Position numbers and translations under genes: made by a program
NCBI RefSeq assembly: GCF_012184415.1
Contig: NZ_VTOX01000002.1
Span: 558,001-622,000 of the forward strand
Direction of reading: 5' to 3'
Source: Ramlibacter lithotrophicus
GTDB lineage: Bacteria; Pseudomonadota; Gammaproteobacteria; Burkholderiales; Burkholderiaceae_C
Length of the DNA stretch: 64,000 nucleotides
Shown: positions 20,502 to 31,351 of the stretch, piece after piece
Position numbering within the stretch: position 1 is the first letter of the stretch
How the letters are laid out: the number at the start of each line of letters is the position of its first letter
Notes under the pieces: generated by a model
Database searches by the model: none
The model's input: the letters and a program-made list of their open reading frames with translations, nothing else
Told to the model about the DNA's origin: nothing

Positions 20502-21266
20502 CTGGCGCCGATCGACGCGCTGATCGTCACCGTCGCCGGCGTAGCCGCCCTCGCCGGGTTCGTGCAGGGACTGTCCGGGTTCGGTTTCGGCCTCACGGCG
20601 ATGACGCTGTGGGCCTGGACACTCGAGCCGCGGCTGGCCGCGCCGCTGGCGGTGTTCGGCGCGCTCACCGGCCAGCTCATCGCGGCGGTTTCGGTGCGGC
20701 GCGGCTTCGACGTGAAGCGCCTCGCGCCCTTCATCGCCGGCGGCCTGCTGGGTGTGCCGCTGGGCATCTTCATCCTGCCCCGGCTGGACATTCCCCTGTT
20801 CAAGGGACTGCTCGGCCTGATGCTGGTGGTGATGTGCCCCCTGATGGCACTGGCACCGCGCTTCCCGCATGTGCGCGGCAGCCGGCTGGGCGATGCGATC
20901 GCGGGCGCGGCCGGCGGCGCCATGGGCGGCCTGGGCGGCTTCACCGGCGTGGTACCGACCTTGTGGTGCACGCTGCGCGGATTCGACAAGGACGCCCAGC
21001 GCGCGGTGATCCAGAACTTCAACCTCGCCATGCTGGTGGTCGCGTTCGCCGGCTACGTCGCCAGCGGCATCGTCACGCGCGACATGGTGCCGCTCTTTGC
21101 CATCGTGGCACCGGCGATGCTGATCCCGTCGCTGCTCGGCGCGCGGCTGTACGCCACCATCAGCGACACGGGCTTTCGCAACGTCGTCCTGGGGCTGCTG
21201 ACGCTCTCGGGCGCGGTGCTGCTGGTGGCCGCCGCGCCGGTGCTGTGGCAGCGCTGGACCGTCTGA
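20502..21266 (+). CDS. Sulfite exporter TauE/SafE family permease
   Basis: About 254 residues with roughly eight hydrophobic segments. The N-terminal GFVQGLSGFGFGL and the internal GLGGFTGVVPTLWC glycine-rich motifs are characteristic of TauE/SafE permeases, which export sulfite, sulfoacetate or similar anions. No ATG is available in frame: CTG at 20502, CTG at 20520 and GTG near 20562 are candidate starts, so the beginning is approximate. It follows gcvP almost directly and may be cotranscribed, although no functional link is obvious. Confidence 0.82.
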   Translation: MAPIDALIVTVAGVAALAGFVQGLSGFGFGLTAMTLWAWTLEPRLAAPLAVFGALTGQLIAAVSVRRGFDVKRLAPFIAGGLLGVPLGIFILPRLDIPLFKGLLGLMLVVMCPLMALAPRFPHVRGSRLGDAIAGAAGGAMGGLGGFTGVVPTLWCTLRGFDKDAQRAVIQNFNLAMLVVAFAGYVASGIVTRDMVPLFAIVAPAMLIPSLLGARLYATISDTGFRNVVLGLLTLSGAVLLVAAAPVLWQRWTV

Positions 21267-21354
21267 ACGCCCCTTGAAATCGGCGCCGGCGGCGCCATGT
21301 CGGAAACGCGCGGCGCAAACCCGCGCCTACCCCTCTGTCTCAAGGAGAGCTGTG

Positions 21355-21804
21355 ATGATCAATGCATCATTCAGACCTGCGGCGGACCTCTTCTCCGAGT
21401 TCAACCGCCTGCAGAGCATGCTGGACCAGGTGTTCCGGCCGGCCGAACGGTCGAGCATCCGCGGCCTGACCGGATCGAGCTTCCCGGTCATCAACGTCGG
21501 CACAACCCCCGAATCCGTCGAGATCATGGCGCTGGCGCCCGGCCTCGAGCCCGACAGCCTGCAGCTGACCGTGGATCGGGGCCTGCTGGTGATCGCCGGA
21601 GAGCGCAGGAGCCAGGTCCCCGAGCCGGGCGACAACACCAGCGTCTACGCGCAGGAGCGCTTCGCCGGCGCCTTCCGGCGGGTGGTGAGCCTGCCGGAAG
21701 ACGCCGACCCGGCGAAGGTGGACGCCACCTATCGCGACGGCATCCTGCGGGTGAGCGTGGCCAAGCGCGAATCGTCGCGCCCGCGCCGCATCGAAGTCAG
21801 TTGA
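21355..21804 (+). CDS. Hsp20/alpha-crystallin small heat shock protein (first)
   Basis: 149-residue ATP-independent chaperone. The alpha-crystallin domain runs from about residue 45 to the end (FPVINVGTTPESVEIMALAPGLEPD...), with the beta-8/9 motif YRDGILRVSVAKRE. The N-terminal segment FRPAADLFSEFNRLQSMLDQVF is the class A-like start. Well-placed AAGGAG precedes the ATG. A second Hsp20 gene follows after 16 bp, so the pair probably forms hetero-oligomers, as for two-gene sHSP operons. Confidence 0.93.
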   Translation: MINASFRPAADLFSEFNRLQSMLDQVFRPAERSSIRGLTGSSFPVINVGTTPESVEIMALAPGLEPDSLQLTVDRGLLVIAGERRSQVPEPGDNTSVYAQERFAGAFRRVVSLPEDADPAKVDATYRDGILRVSVAKRESSRPRRIEVS

Positions 21805-21820
21805 CGGTGAGGAGCTTGCC

Positions 21821-22222
21821 ATGGACAGCAACATTCAGACCCGGGAACGCAACGTGCAACAGCGGCCGCAGGACGAAGGCGAGCGCAGCGCGCCATTCGT
21901 CGTCCCGCCGGTGGACGTCTTCGAGAACGAATCGGGCATCACGCTGCTGGCCGACCTGCCTGGCGTGCCGCGCGAGCGGCTCGGCGTGCGGGTGGACGGC
22001 GACAGCCTGTTCATCGAGGCGACGGCCGCGTCCAGCGGCCCCGACAACATGGAACTGGTTTACGGCGAGGCGCAGATTCCGTCCTACCGGCGCCAGTTCA
22101 CGCTCAGCCGCGAACTCGATGCCTCGCGCATCGAGGCGGCGCTGAAGGACGGCGTGCTCAGGTTGACGATCCCGAAGCTCGAGGAAGCCCGGCCGCGGCG
22201 CATCGAGGTGCGGGTCGGCTGA
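21821..22222 (+). CDS. Hsp20/alpha-crystallin small heat shock protein (second)
   Basis: 133 residues; alpha-crystallin domain from about residue 25 (VVPPVDVFENESGITLLADLPGV) to DGVLRLTIPKLEEARPRRIEV. Short charged N-terminus rather than the hydrophobic one of its neighbour, so it likely acts as a partner or with different oligomerisation. It is in an operon with the first Hsp20 gene. No conserved heat-shock operator was recognised upstream of the pair. Confidence 0.92.
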   Translation: MDSNIQTRERNVQQRPQDEGERSAPFVVPPVDVFENESGITLLADLPGVPRERLGVRVDGDSLFIEATAASSGPDNMELVYGEAQIPSYRRQFTLSRELDASRIEAALKDGVLRLTIPKLEEARPRRIEVRVG

Positions 22223-22357
22223 GGCACCGGGACGGCGCCGGTCCGCTGGCGGCCGGCCCTCGCCCCGGCCACTTGCGGGCACAATGTGCACCTTCGCGCG
22301 CGGCCGCTGCAACGCGGCGCGCGGCACCGTGCAGGACAGCCGCAAGGAGACCGGGCG

Positions 22358-22747
22358 TTGACCCTCAAAGCGTTCATCGTCGAAGACCATGCGTCGATCC
22401 GCGAGAGCCTGGGCGAAGCACTGTGGGAGCTGGCGGGGATCGCGACGGCGGGGTTCGCCAGCAGCGAGAAGGCCGCGGTCGCCTGGTTGTCGAATGCCGA
22501 CAACCAGTGGGATCTGGCGATCGTCGACCTGATCCTCGAGCCGGGCGGCAGCGGCTTCGGCGTGCTGCTCGCCTGCCGCGGCCGGCAGCCGCAGCAGAAG
22601 GTGGTCGTGCTTACCGCCACCGCGAATCCGGCGGTGCGCCGGCAGTGCGAAGCACTGGGCAGCGACGGCGTGTTCGACAAGTCGATGGAAACCGACGCGC
22701 TGATCGAATACTGCGCGAACCTGCCCGGCGCCACGCCGCCGGGATGA
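22358..22747 (+). CDS. Stand-alone response regulator receiver protein
   Basis: 129-residue CheY-like receiver without an output domain. Acidic pocket FIVEDH (residues 5-10), phospho-acceptor Asp in LAIVDLIL (about 49), Thr in VVLTATAN and Lys in FDKS complete the active site. TTG at 22358 is the likely start since AAGGAGA lies seven bases upstream and an in-frame ATG further up gives a non-homologous Arg-rich leader. No kinase sits alongside; the hybrid kinase 2 kb downstream on the other strand could be a partner but this is speculation. Confidence 0.83.
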   Translation: MTLKAFIVEDHASIRESLGEALWELAGIATAGFASSEKAAVAWLSNADNQWDLAIVDLILEPGGSGFGVLLACRGRQPQQKVVVLTATANPAVRRQCEALGSDGVFDKSMETDALIEYCANLPGATPPG

Positions 22748-22753
22748 GGCGGT

Positions 22754-23404
22754 CTACGCGGCCGCCAGCTGGCGCAGCGCCTGCTCGAACACCTCGGGTG
22801 GCTGGCCGCCCTGGATCAGGTGCCGGTCGTTGATCACGACGGCGGGAACGGCCTGGATGCCGTGCTCCGTGTAGAAGCGCTCCTGCCGGCGGACCTCGTC
22901 GGCCCAGGCGCCGCTGGCCAGCACCTCGCGCGCGCGCAGCGCGTCGAAGCCGGCGTCCGTGGCCGCCTGGAGCAGCACCTCATGGTCTTCCATGTTGCGC
23001 CCGTGCGTGAAGTACGCCGCGAACAGCGCCTTCTTCAGCGCCCGCTGGCGGTCCGCCCCCTCGAGACCCGCCCAGTGCAGCAGCCGGTGCGCGTCGAAGG
23101 TGTTGTAGATGCGGTCGCGCCCTTCCTTGCGGAATTCGAAACCGAGCTGCGCGCCGCGCTGGCGGATGGCTTCGCGCGAGGCCGCCTGCTGCGCGGGCGT
23201 GCTGCCGTACTTGCGGGTGAGGTGCTCGGTGATGTCCTCGCCGCCCGGCGCCATGGCGGGGTTCAGCTCGAACGGCTGGAAGTGCAGCTCGGCGCGCACC
23301 TCGCCGGCCAGGCGCTGCAGCGCCTGCTCCAGGGAAGCCAGCCCGATGGCGCACCAGGGGCAGGAAATGTCCGAGACGAAATCGATCTTGAGGTCGGCAG
23401 GCAT
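22754..23404 (-). CDS. DsbA family oxidoreductase, FrnE-like
   Basis: 216 residues, no signal peptide, so cytoplasmic. Redox motif CPWC (residues 15-18) in a thioredoxin fold (KIDFVSDISCPWC), then FELNPAMAPGGEDI and GIQAVPAVVIND with the cis-Pro, all standard for FrnE/2-hydroxychromene-carboxylate isomerase-type DsbA proteins. Members are disulfide oxidoreductases, sometimes linked to oxidative stress. The ATG at 23404 is chosen; upstream residues are not conserved. Convergent with the receiver gene, 6 bp apart. Confidence 0.88.
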   Translation of the reverse strand: MPADLKIDFVSDISCPWCAIGLASLEQALQRLAGEVRAELHFQPFELNPAMAPGGEDITEHLTRKYGSTPAQQAASREAIRQRGAQLGFEFRKEGRDRIYNTFDAHRLLHWAGLEGADRQRALKKALFAAYFTHGRNMEDHEVLLQAATDAGFDALRAREVLASGAWADEVRRQERFYTEHGIQAVPAVVINDRHLIQGGQPPEVFEQALRQLAAA

Positions 23405-23539
23405 GGACTCATTCTGCGTCACCGCGCGCGTCCTTGCATGGGACGTGGAATGCGGGGGCAGCACGCAGAGCCCCGGACCGGGAGCGGGACGCAGAAGCCT
23501 CGAAAGAACGGCCTCTGCCGCTCCCCCTTTCGCCGCCGC

Positions 23540-24547
23540 TCAGTCCCCCACCTTCCCCGTCACCGGCAGCACGATGCCCGTGATGTAGCTGGAGCACACC
23601 GGCGCGGCGAGGAACACGTAGGCCGGTGACAGCTCTTCGGGCTGCGCCGGCCGCTTCATGTCGGTCTTGGCACCGAACTGCGCCACCTTGTCCGCCGGCT
23701 GGTCGGCCGGGTTCAGCGGCGTCCACACCGGCCCGGGAGCCACCGCATTCACCCGGATGCCCTTGTCGACCAGGCTGCTGGCCAGCGACATCGTAAAGGC
23801 GTGGATCGCGCCCTTGGTAGCCGAGTAATCGAGCAGCTGCGCGCTGCCGCGCAATCCCACCACCGAGCCCGAGTTGATGATCGAGGCGCCTTGCCCGAGG
23901 TGCGGGATCGCCGCCCGCGCCATGTAGAAGTAGCCGAAGATGTTGGTCCTGAAGGTTTCCTCCAGTCGCTCGTCGGTGATGTCCTCCAGGGAATCGGCGT
24001 GTTCCTGGAACGCCGCGTTGTTGACCAGGATGTCGAGCTTGCCGAATCGCTCCACGGTCTGCTCCACCGCGTTCCGGCAGAACGCCGAGTCCTTGACGTC
24101 ACCCGCGATCAGCAGGCATTGCCGGCCCTCCTGCTCGACGGCGCGCTTCGTGGCTTCGGCGTCCTCGTGGGCATGGAGGTACACGATCGCCACGTCGGCG
24201 CCTTCGCGGGCATAAAGCACCGCCACCGCCCGCCCGATGCCGGAATCGCCACCCGTGACGATCGCGACCATGTCCTTGAGCTTGTCGCTGCCGCGGTAAT
24301 CGGGTGCCTCGAACCGGGGCTTGAGTTCCATCTGCGCCTCGATGCCCGGTTTTTCCATGTGTTGCGCGGGAAACGGCAGTTCCGGCTGCGCCCGGGCGCC
24401 GGCCTGGACGGCCTTCTCCTGCTGCTGGCCGCCGCCAGGCTTGCCTGGCGCGGCGTCCTTGCGGTCCTGTTCGCGCTGCAGCTCGCGCTGGCGCTCGCCG
24501 GCGCTATCCGCATCGCGCGCCTGGTTCTTCGCGCTGGGTTTGTCCAT
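23540..24547 (-). CDS. SDR family oxidoreductase, general-stress (YhdF/YdaD) type
   Basis: 335 residues. About 95 N-terminal residues are Gln/Glu/Lys/Pro-rich and disordered (MDKPSAKNQARDADSAGERQ) and end in PFPAQHMEKPG, a lead typical of this subfamily; the SDR domain follows with TGGDSGIGRAVAVLYAREGAD, NNAAFQEH, SGSVVG and YSATKGA. Related proteins are induced by general stress in other bacteria. Its location beside Hsp20, FrnE and DUF3606 genes fits a stress-response neighbourhood. The true substrate is unknown. Confidence 0.88.
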   Translation of the reverse strand: MDKPSAKNQARDADSAGERQRELQREQDRKDAAPGKPGGGQQQEKAVQAGARAQPELPFPAQHMEKPGIEAQMELKPRFEAPDYRGSDKLKDMVAIVTGGDSGIGRAVAVLYAREGADVAIVYLHAHEDAEATKRAVEQEGRQCLLIAGDVKDSAFCRNAVEQTVERFGKLDILVNNAAFQEHADSLEDITDERLEETFRTNIFGYFYMARAAIPHLGQGASIINSGSVVGLRGSAQLLDYSATKGAIHAFTMSLASSLVDKGIRVNAVAPGPVWTPLNPADQPADKVAQFGAKTDMKRPAQPEELSPAYVFLAAPVCSSYITGIVLPVTGKVGD

Positions 24548-24637
24548 GGCCTGTTCCTTCCGGGTGAAAAGGCCACTATCGCGCGGCGAGCCGCGCGCCG
24601 CTGTCGAAAGACGTGAGCGGCCGAGGTAGGACGGCGC

Positions 24638-24832
24638 TTACCGGGCGGGCGCGGGACCCGGCCGTTTCGCTCCCAGGTGGCGCTGCACTTGCGCGGGATC
24701 GTGTCCGGCATGCTGCACGGCGTCGCGCAGCTCGTCGATGCTGACGTCGAAGATGCGGCACCAGTACGCCACGTCGGTTTCCCGGGTCAGGTCGATCCGC
24801 TGGCGGTCCGCGGGTGGAGGGGTGTCATGCAT
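24638..24832 (-). CDS. DUF3606 domain protein
   Basis: 64 residues, MHDTPPPADRQRIDL then ETDVAYWCRIFDVSIDELRDAV and VGHDPAQVQRHL-like HAGHDPAQVQRHL. These short proteins (DUF3606) have a helical fold of unknown function and are often found in stress-related settings. The ATG at 24832 lies 47 bp after the stop of the hybrid kinase gene on the same strand, so it may be transcribed from that promoter. The longer open frame around it is an antisense reading of the kinase gene and not real. Confidence 0.8.
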   Translation of the reverse strand: MHDTPPPADRQRIDLTRETDVAYWCRIFDVSIDELRDAVQHAGHDPAQVQRHLGAKRPGPAPAR

Positions 24833-24879
24833 GACTGCTCCTGTTGGTGGTTCGATCGCGCGCCGCGTCGGCGAGTTCC

Positions 24880-27333
<2,454 letters not shown>

Positions 27334-27462
27334 GGGAGGGAGCGGGTGTTGCGCACAGCGTAGCCGATTCTTCGGCAGGCAACCAAATGCGAAGGCGGCC
27401 ACGCCTGACCGCCGGTCGCGGCGCCGCCCGGAACGGCGCGCCGGGCCGCAACGGTCGAGCTG

Positions 27463-28557
27463 TCAGCAGGCGCCCGGGATCGGCGCCAGCGGGGGGCGGA
27501 CGTCGGCGTTCTGCGCCCGCTGGCGCAGCGCATGCTCCATCACCACCAGCGCCAGCATTGCCTCCGCGATCGGCGTGGCGCGGATGCCGACGCACGGATC
27601 ATGGCGGCCCTTGGTGACCACCGTCGCCGGTTCGCCGCGGACGTCGATCGTTTCGCGCGGGCTCAGGATCGAGCTGGTCGGCTTGATGGCGATGGAGACC
27701 TCGAGGTCCTGCCCGGTGCTGATGCCGCCGAGCACGCCGCCCGCGTTGTTGGTGCGAAAACCCCGCGGCGTCAGCGAATCGCCGTGCGTCGTGCCACGCT
27801 GCGTGACGCTCGCGAAACCGGCGCCGATCTCCACGCCCTTGACGGCGTTGATTCCCATCATGGCGTAGGCGATGTCGGCATCGAGCTTGTCGAACAGCGG
27901 CTCGCCGAGCCCGACCGGCATGCCCGTGGCGGTCACCCGAACGCGCGCGCCGCAGGAATCGCCCGACTTGCGCAGGCCGTCCATGTAGGCTTCGAGCGGC
28001 GAGACGTCCGCGACCGGCGCGAAGAAGGGATTGCGGTGGACATGGTCCCAGTCCTCGAACGCAATCGCCACGTCGCCGATCTGCTGCATGCAGCCGCGGA
28101 ACTGCGTGCCGTACTGCATCCGCAGCCATTTGCGGGCGACGGCGCCGGCGGCCACCATCGGCGCCGTCAGCCGCGCCGACGAGCGCCCGCCGCCGCGCGG
28201 ATCGCGCAGGCCGTACTTCTGCAGGTAGGTGTAGTCGGCGTGGCCCGGGCGGAAGGTGGCCGCGATCTCGGCGTAGTCCTTGCTGCGCTGGTCAGTGTTG
28301 CGGATCAGCAGGCAGATCGGCGTCCCGGTGGTGCGGCCTTCGTAGACACCCGACAGGATCTCCACCTGGTCCGCCTCCTGGCGCTGGGTGACGTGGCGGC
28401 TGGTGCCGGGGCGGCGCCGGTCGAGGTCCGGCTGGATGTCGGCGGCCGACAGCTCCATGCCCGGGGGGCAGCCGTCGATCACGCAGCCGATCGCGGGCCC
28501 GTGCGACTCACCGAAGTTGGTGACCGCGAACAAGGTGCCGAAGGTGTTGCCGCTCAT
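27463..28557 (-). CDS. aroC: Chorismate synthase
   Basis: Last step of the shikimate pathway: converts 5-enolpyruvylshikimate-3-phosphate to chorismate using reduced FMN. 364 residues. Signature motifs: [18 protein letters not shown], the RRPG(T)[26 protein letters not shown] and SGNTFG at the start. Conserved Arg and His residues for phosphate and flavin binding are seen. It stands alone here; the neighbours do not belong to aromatic synthesis. Confidence 0.97.
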   Translation of the reverse strand: MSGNTFGTLFAVTNFGESHGPAIGCVIDGCPPGMELSAADIQPDLDRRRPGTSRHVTQRQEADQVEILSGVYEGRTTGTPICLLIRNTDQRSKDYAEIAATFRPGHADYTYLQKYGLRDPRGGGRSSARLTAPMVAAGAVARKWLRMQYGTQFRGCMQQIGDVAIAFEDWDHVHRNPFFAPVADVSPLEAYMDGLRKSGDSCGARVRVTATGMPVGLGEPLFDKLDADIAYAMMGINAVKGVEIGAGFASVTQRGTTHGDSLTPRGFRTNNAGGVLGGISTGQDLEVSIAIKPTSSILSPRETIDVRGEPATVVTKGRHDPCVGIRATPIAEAMLALVVMEHALRQRAQNADVRPPLAPIPGAC

Positions 28558-28650
28558 GCCTGATCTGTTCCTGGACCGCGCTCGCCCATGCGCTCGGGCG
28601 AGCGCCGGCGGCGGTCCGGGATTATCCCAGAGCGGCTGCCCGGCGACCGC

Positions 28651-29121
28651 CTACAGGTGCGGTTCGGACGTCTGCTCCTGCTCCTGGCCGACCGGCCAGT
28701 CGCGGATGTACGCCTTGAGCATCCGGTTTTCGAAGTTCTGGCTTTCGACGACGGCGCGGGCGACGTCGTAGAAGCTGATGACGCCCATCAGCACGGTGTC
28801 TTCCATCACCGGCAGGTAGCGCGCGTGGCTCTCCAGCATCAGGCGCCGTACCTCGTCGAGGTCGGTGGCCGGGGTGCAGGTCTTCGGCTGCTGGTCCATC
28901 GCCTCGCGCACCTTGATGTCCGAGAGCACGCCGGCGTGCTTGACGGTGCATCCGATCACTTCGCGGAAGGTGAGCATGCCCGCGAGCCCGCCACGCTCCA
29001 TCACCACCAGCGAGCCGATGTCCTTCTCGGCCATGACCTCGACGGCGCGGGAGAGCGGCTCGTCGGGACCGACCGTGTACAGCGTATTGCCCTTCACGCG
29101 CAGGATGTCGCTGACTTTCAT
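28651..29121 (-). CDS. CBS domain-containing protein
   Basis: 156 residues, two CBS repeats in one Bateman module (about 10-60 VGPDEPLSRAVEVMAEKDIGSLVVME, and 75-130 TDLDEVRRLMLESHARYLPVME). Such modules bind adenine nucleotides and regulate a partner. No catalytic domain is fused. ATG at 29121 with GGAGAC upstream. Divergent from metY. The partner is not apparent from sequence. Confidence 0.88.
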   Translation of the reverse strand: MKVSDILRVKGNTLYTVGPDEPLSRAVEVMAEKDIGSLVVMERGGLAGMLTFREVIGCTVKHAGVLSDIKVREAMDQQPKTCTPATDLDEVRRLMLESHARYLPVMEDTVLMGVISFYDVARAVVESQNFENRMLKAYIRDWPVGQEQEQTSEPHL

Positions 29122-29218
29122 GCTGTCTCCTCTCACAGTAGCCCGGGCGGTGGCCCGTGGACCAATATAGCCCACAATCCGGGGCATCACCAGCGTGGCG
29201 CTATTGAGGAGAATTGCA

Positions 29219-30523
29219 ATGCCCGGTTACCCGGATCCCGGCTTCGACACACTGGCGCTGCATGCCGGCGCCGCGCCCGACCCGGCCACGGGCGCCCGCG
29301 CCGTTCCGCTGCACCTGACGACCTCGTTCGTCTTCGAATCCAGCGAGCACGCGGCGGCCCTGTTCAACCTGGAGCGGGCGGGCCACGTCTATTCGCGCAT
29401 CAGCAACCCGACCAACGCCGTGCTGGAAGAGCGCGTCGCCGCGCTGGAGGGCGGCATCGGCGCGATTTCCACGGCCAGCGGGCAGGCGGCGCTGCACCTG
29501 AGCATCGCCACGCTGCTGGGTGCCGGGTCGCACATCGTGGCGAGCACCGCGCTGTACGGCGGTTCGCAGAACCTGCTGCACTACACCTTGCCGCGCTTCG
29601 GCATCACGACCACCTTCGTCAAGCCCGGCGACATCGACGGCTGGCGCGCGGCGGTCCGGCCGAACACCAGGCTGCTGTTCGGGGAGACGGTCGGCAACCC
29701 CGGGCTCGACGTGCTGGACATCCCGATGGTGGCGCAGATCGCCCATGAGGCCGGCGTGCCGCTGCTGGTGGACTCCACCCTCACATCGCCATACCTGATG
29801 CGGCCGCTGCAGCTGGGCGCCGACCTGGTCTACCACTCGGCGACCAAGTTCCTCTCGGGCCACGGCACCGTGATCGGCGGCATCGTCGTCGACGGCGGCA
29901 GCTTCGACTGGGATGGCCCCGCGGCAGCGGGGCGCTTCGCGGAACTCACGCAGCCGTACGACGGCTTCCACAACATGGTGTTCAGCGAGGAGTCGACGGT
30001 GGGCGCCTTCCTGCTGCGCGCGCGCCGCGAAGGGCTGCGCGACTTCGGCGCCTGCATGAGCCCCCACACGGCGTGGCTGATCCTGCAAGGCATCGAGACG
30101 CTGCCGCTGCGCATGGAGCGCCACATGAGCAACACGCGCAAGGTGGTGGAGTTCCTCGCCGCGCACCCGTTCGTCGCGCGCGTCGGCCATCCGATGCTGG
30201 AATCGCATCCGAGCCATGCCCTCGCGCGGAAACTGCTGCCCAAAGGGGCGGGCTCGGTGTTCAGCTTCGACCTCAAGGGCAACCGCGAGCAGGGCAAGAA
30301 GTTCATCGAGACGCTGAAGCTGTTCAGCCACCTCGCGAACGTCGGCGACTGCCGCTCGCTGGTGATCCACCCGGCGAGCACGACCCACTTCCGCATGACC
30401 GACGAGGCGCTCGCGGCCGGCGGCATCACGCAGGGAACCATCCGGCTGTCGATCGGCCTGGAAGACCCCGACGACCTGATCGACGACCTGAAGCGCGCCT
30501 TGAAAGCCGCCGAGAAAGCCTGA
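29219..30523 (+). CDS. metY: O-acetylhomoserine (or O-succinylhomoserine) sulfhydrylase, MetY/MetZ family
   Basis: PLP enzyme that makes homocysteine (or a thiol adduct) from an acylated homoserine and sulfide. 434 residues, typical of MetY. FDTLALHAGAAPDPATGARAVPLHLTTSFVFES, YSRISNPTNAVLEERVAALEGG, and the PLP Lys in SATKFLSGHG (about 209), then VGDCRSLVIHPASTTH. The ATG at 29219 follows a strong GAGGAG. It leads a three-gene unit with a hydrolase and a P450, an unusual context for a methionine enzyme. Confidence 0.9.
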   Translation: MPGYPDPGFDTLALHAGAAPDPATGARAVPLHLTTSFVFESSEHAAALFNLERAGHVYSRISNPTNAVLEERVAALEGGIGAISTASGQAALHLSIATLLGAGSHIVASTALYGGSQNLLHYTLPRFGITTTFVKPGDIDGWRAAVRPNTRLLFGETVGNPGLDVLDIPMVAQIAHEAGVPLLVDSTLTSPYLMRPLQLGADLVYHSATKFLSGHGTVIGGIVVDGGSFDWDGPAAAGRFAELTQPYDGFHNMVFSEESTVGAFLLRARREGLRDFGACMSPHTAWLILQGIETLPLRMERHMSNTRKVVEFLAAHPFVARVGHPMLESHPSHALARKLLPKGAGSVFSFDLKGNREQGKKFIETLKLFSHLANVGDCRSLVIHPASTTHFRMTDEALAAGGITQGTIRLSIGLEDPDDLIDDLKRALKAAEKA

Positions 30524-30532
30524 GGAGAGGCC

Positions 30533-31351
30533 ATGGAGCTCACCGTCAACGGGCACAAGACCTATTGCTACACCGGCGGCAAGGCGTTCGACGCCGCCCG
30601 CCCCACCGTCGTGATGATCCACGGCGTGCTGAACGACCACAGCGTCTGGATCCTGCAATCGAGATCGCTGGCGCACCACGGCTGGAACGTGCTGGCCGTC
30701 GACCTGCCGGGCCACTGTCGCAGCGCCGGCGATGCGCCATCCACCGTGGAAGAAGCCGCGGACTTCGTGGCCGCCCTGCTCGATGCGGCGGGCGTACAGC
30801 GGGCGGCGCTGGTGGGCCACAGCTGGGGCTCGCTCATCGCGCTGGAGGCGGCGGCGCGGCTGAAGGAGCGCGTCACCCACCTCGTGCTGGTCGGCGTCGC
30901 CTGGCCGATGAAGGTCTCGCCGGCGTTGCTCGAGACCTCCCTGAGCGATCCCATGAAGGCGCTCGAGATGATCAACGTCTTTTCGCGCAGCACGCTGGCG
31001 CCTCCGCCGTCGGCGCTGGGACCCGGCACCTGGGTGTACGGCGCCAGCATGGCGCTGGGCCGGCGGGTGCTGGCCAGCAACCCGAAGGTCAACGTCTTCC
31101 ATCGCGGTTTCCAGGCCTGCAACGGCTACGCCAACGGCCAGGCGGCGATGGCGGCCGTCACCTGTCCCGTGCTGTTCGTGCTCGGCGCGCAGGACCAGAT
31201 GACGCCGCCGAAGGCGGCGCAGTCGCTGTTGTCCGTGGCCCGCGAGACCGGCAAGCGGGTGCAGGTCGCCAGCCTGCCGGTCGGCCACCACCAGATGACC
31301 GAAACGCCCGACCAGACGCTGTTCGCCATCCGCGACTTCCTGGCGACATGA
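30533..31351 (+). CDS. Alpha/beta hydrolase
   Basis: 272 residues. Nucleophile elbow GHSWGS (Ser 97), oxyanion region VVMIHGVLNDHSVW, acid in LGAQDQMTP and catalytic His in PVGHHQMTE. Standard cytoplasmic esterase/lipase-type fold; substrate unknown. Begins 9 bp after the metY stop and its TGA overlaps the ATG of the P450 gene, so all three genes form one unit. Confidence 0.87.
   Translation: MELTVNGHKTYCYTGGKAFDAARPTVVMIHGVLNDHSVWILQSRSLAHHGWNVLAVDLPGHCRSAGDAPSTVEEAADFVAALLDAAGVQRAALVGHSWGSLIALEAAARLKERVTHLVLVGVAWPMKVSPALLETSLSDPMKALEMINVFSRSTLAPPPSALGPGTWVYGASMALGRRVLASNPKVNVFHRGFQACNGYANGQAAMAAVTCPVLFVLGAQDQMTPPKAAQSLLSVARETGKRVQVASLPVGHHQMTETPDQTLFAIRDFLAT

Noticed and set aside
29201-31291. 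A 696-residue minus-strand frame across metY and the hydrolase
   Set aside because: It spans two real genes in antisense and shows no recognisable domain.
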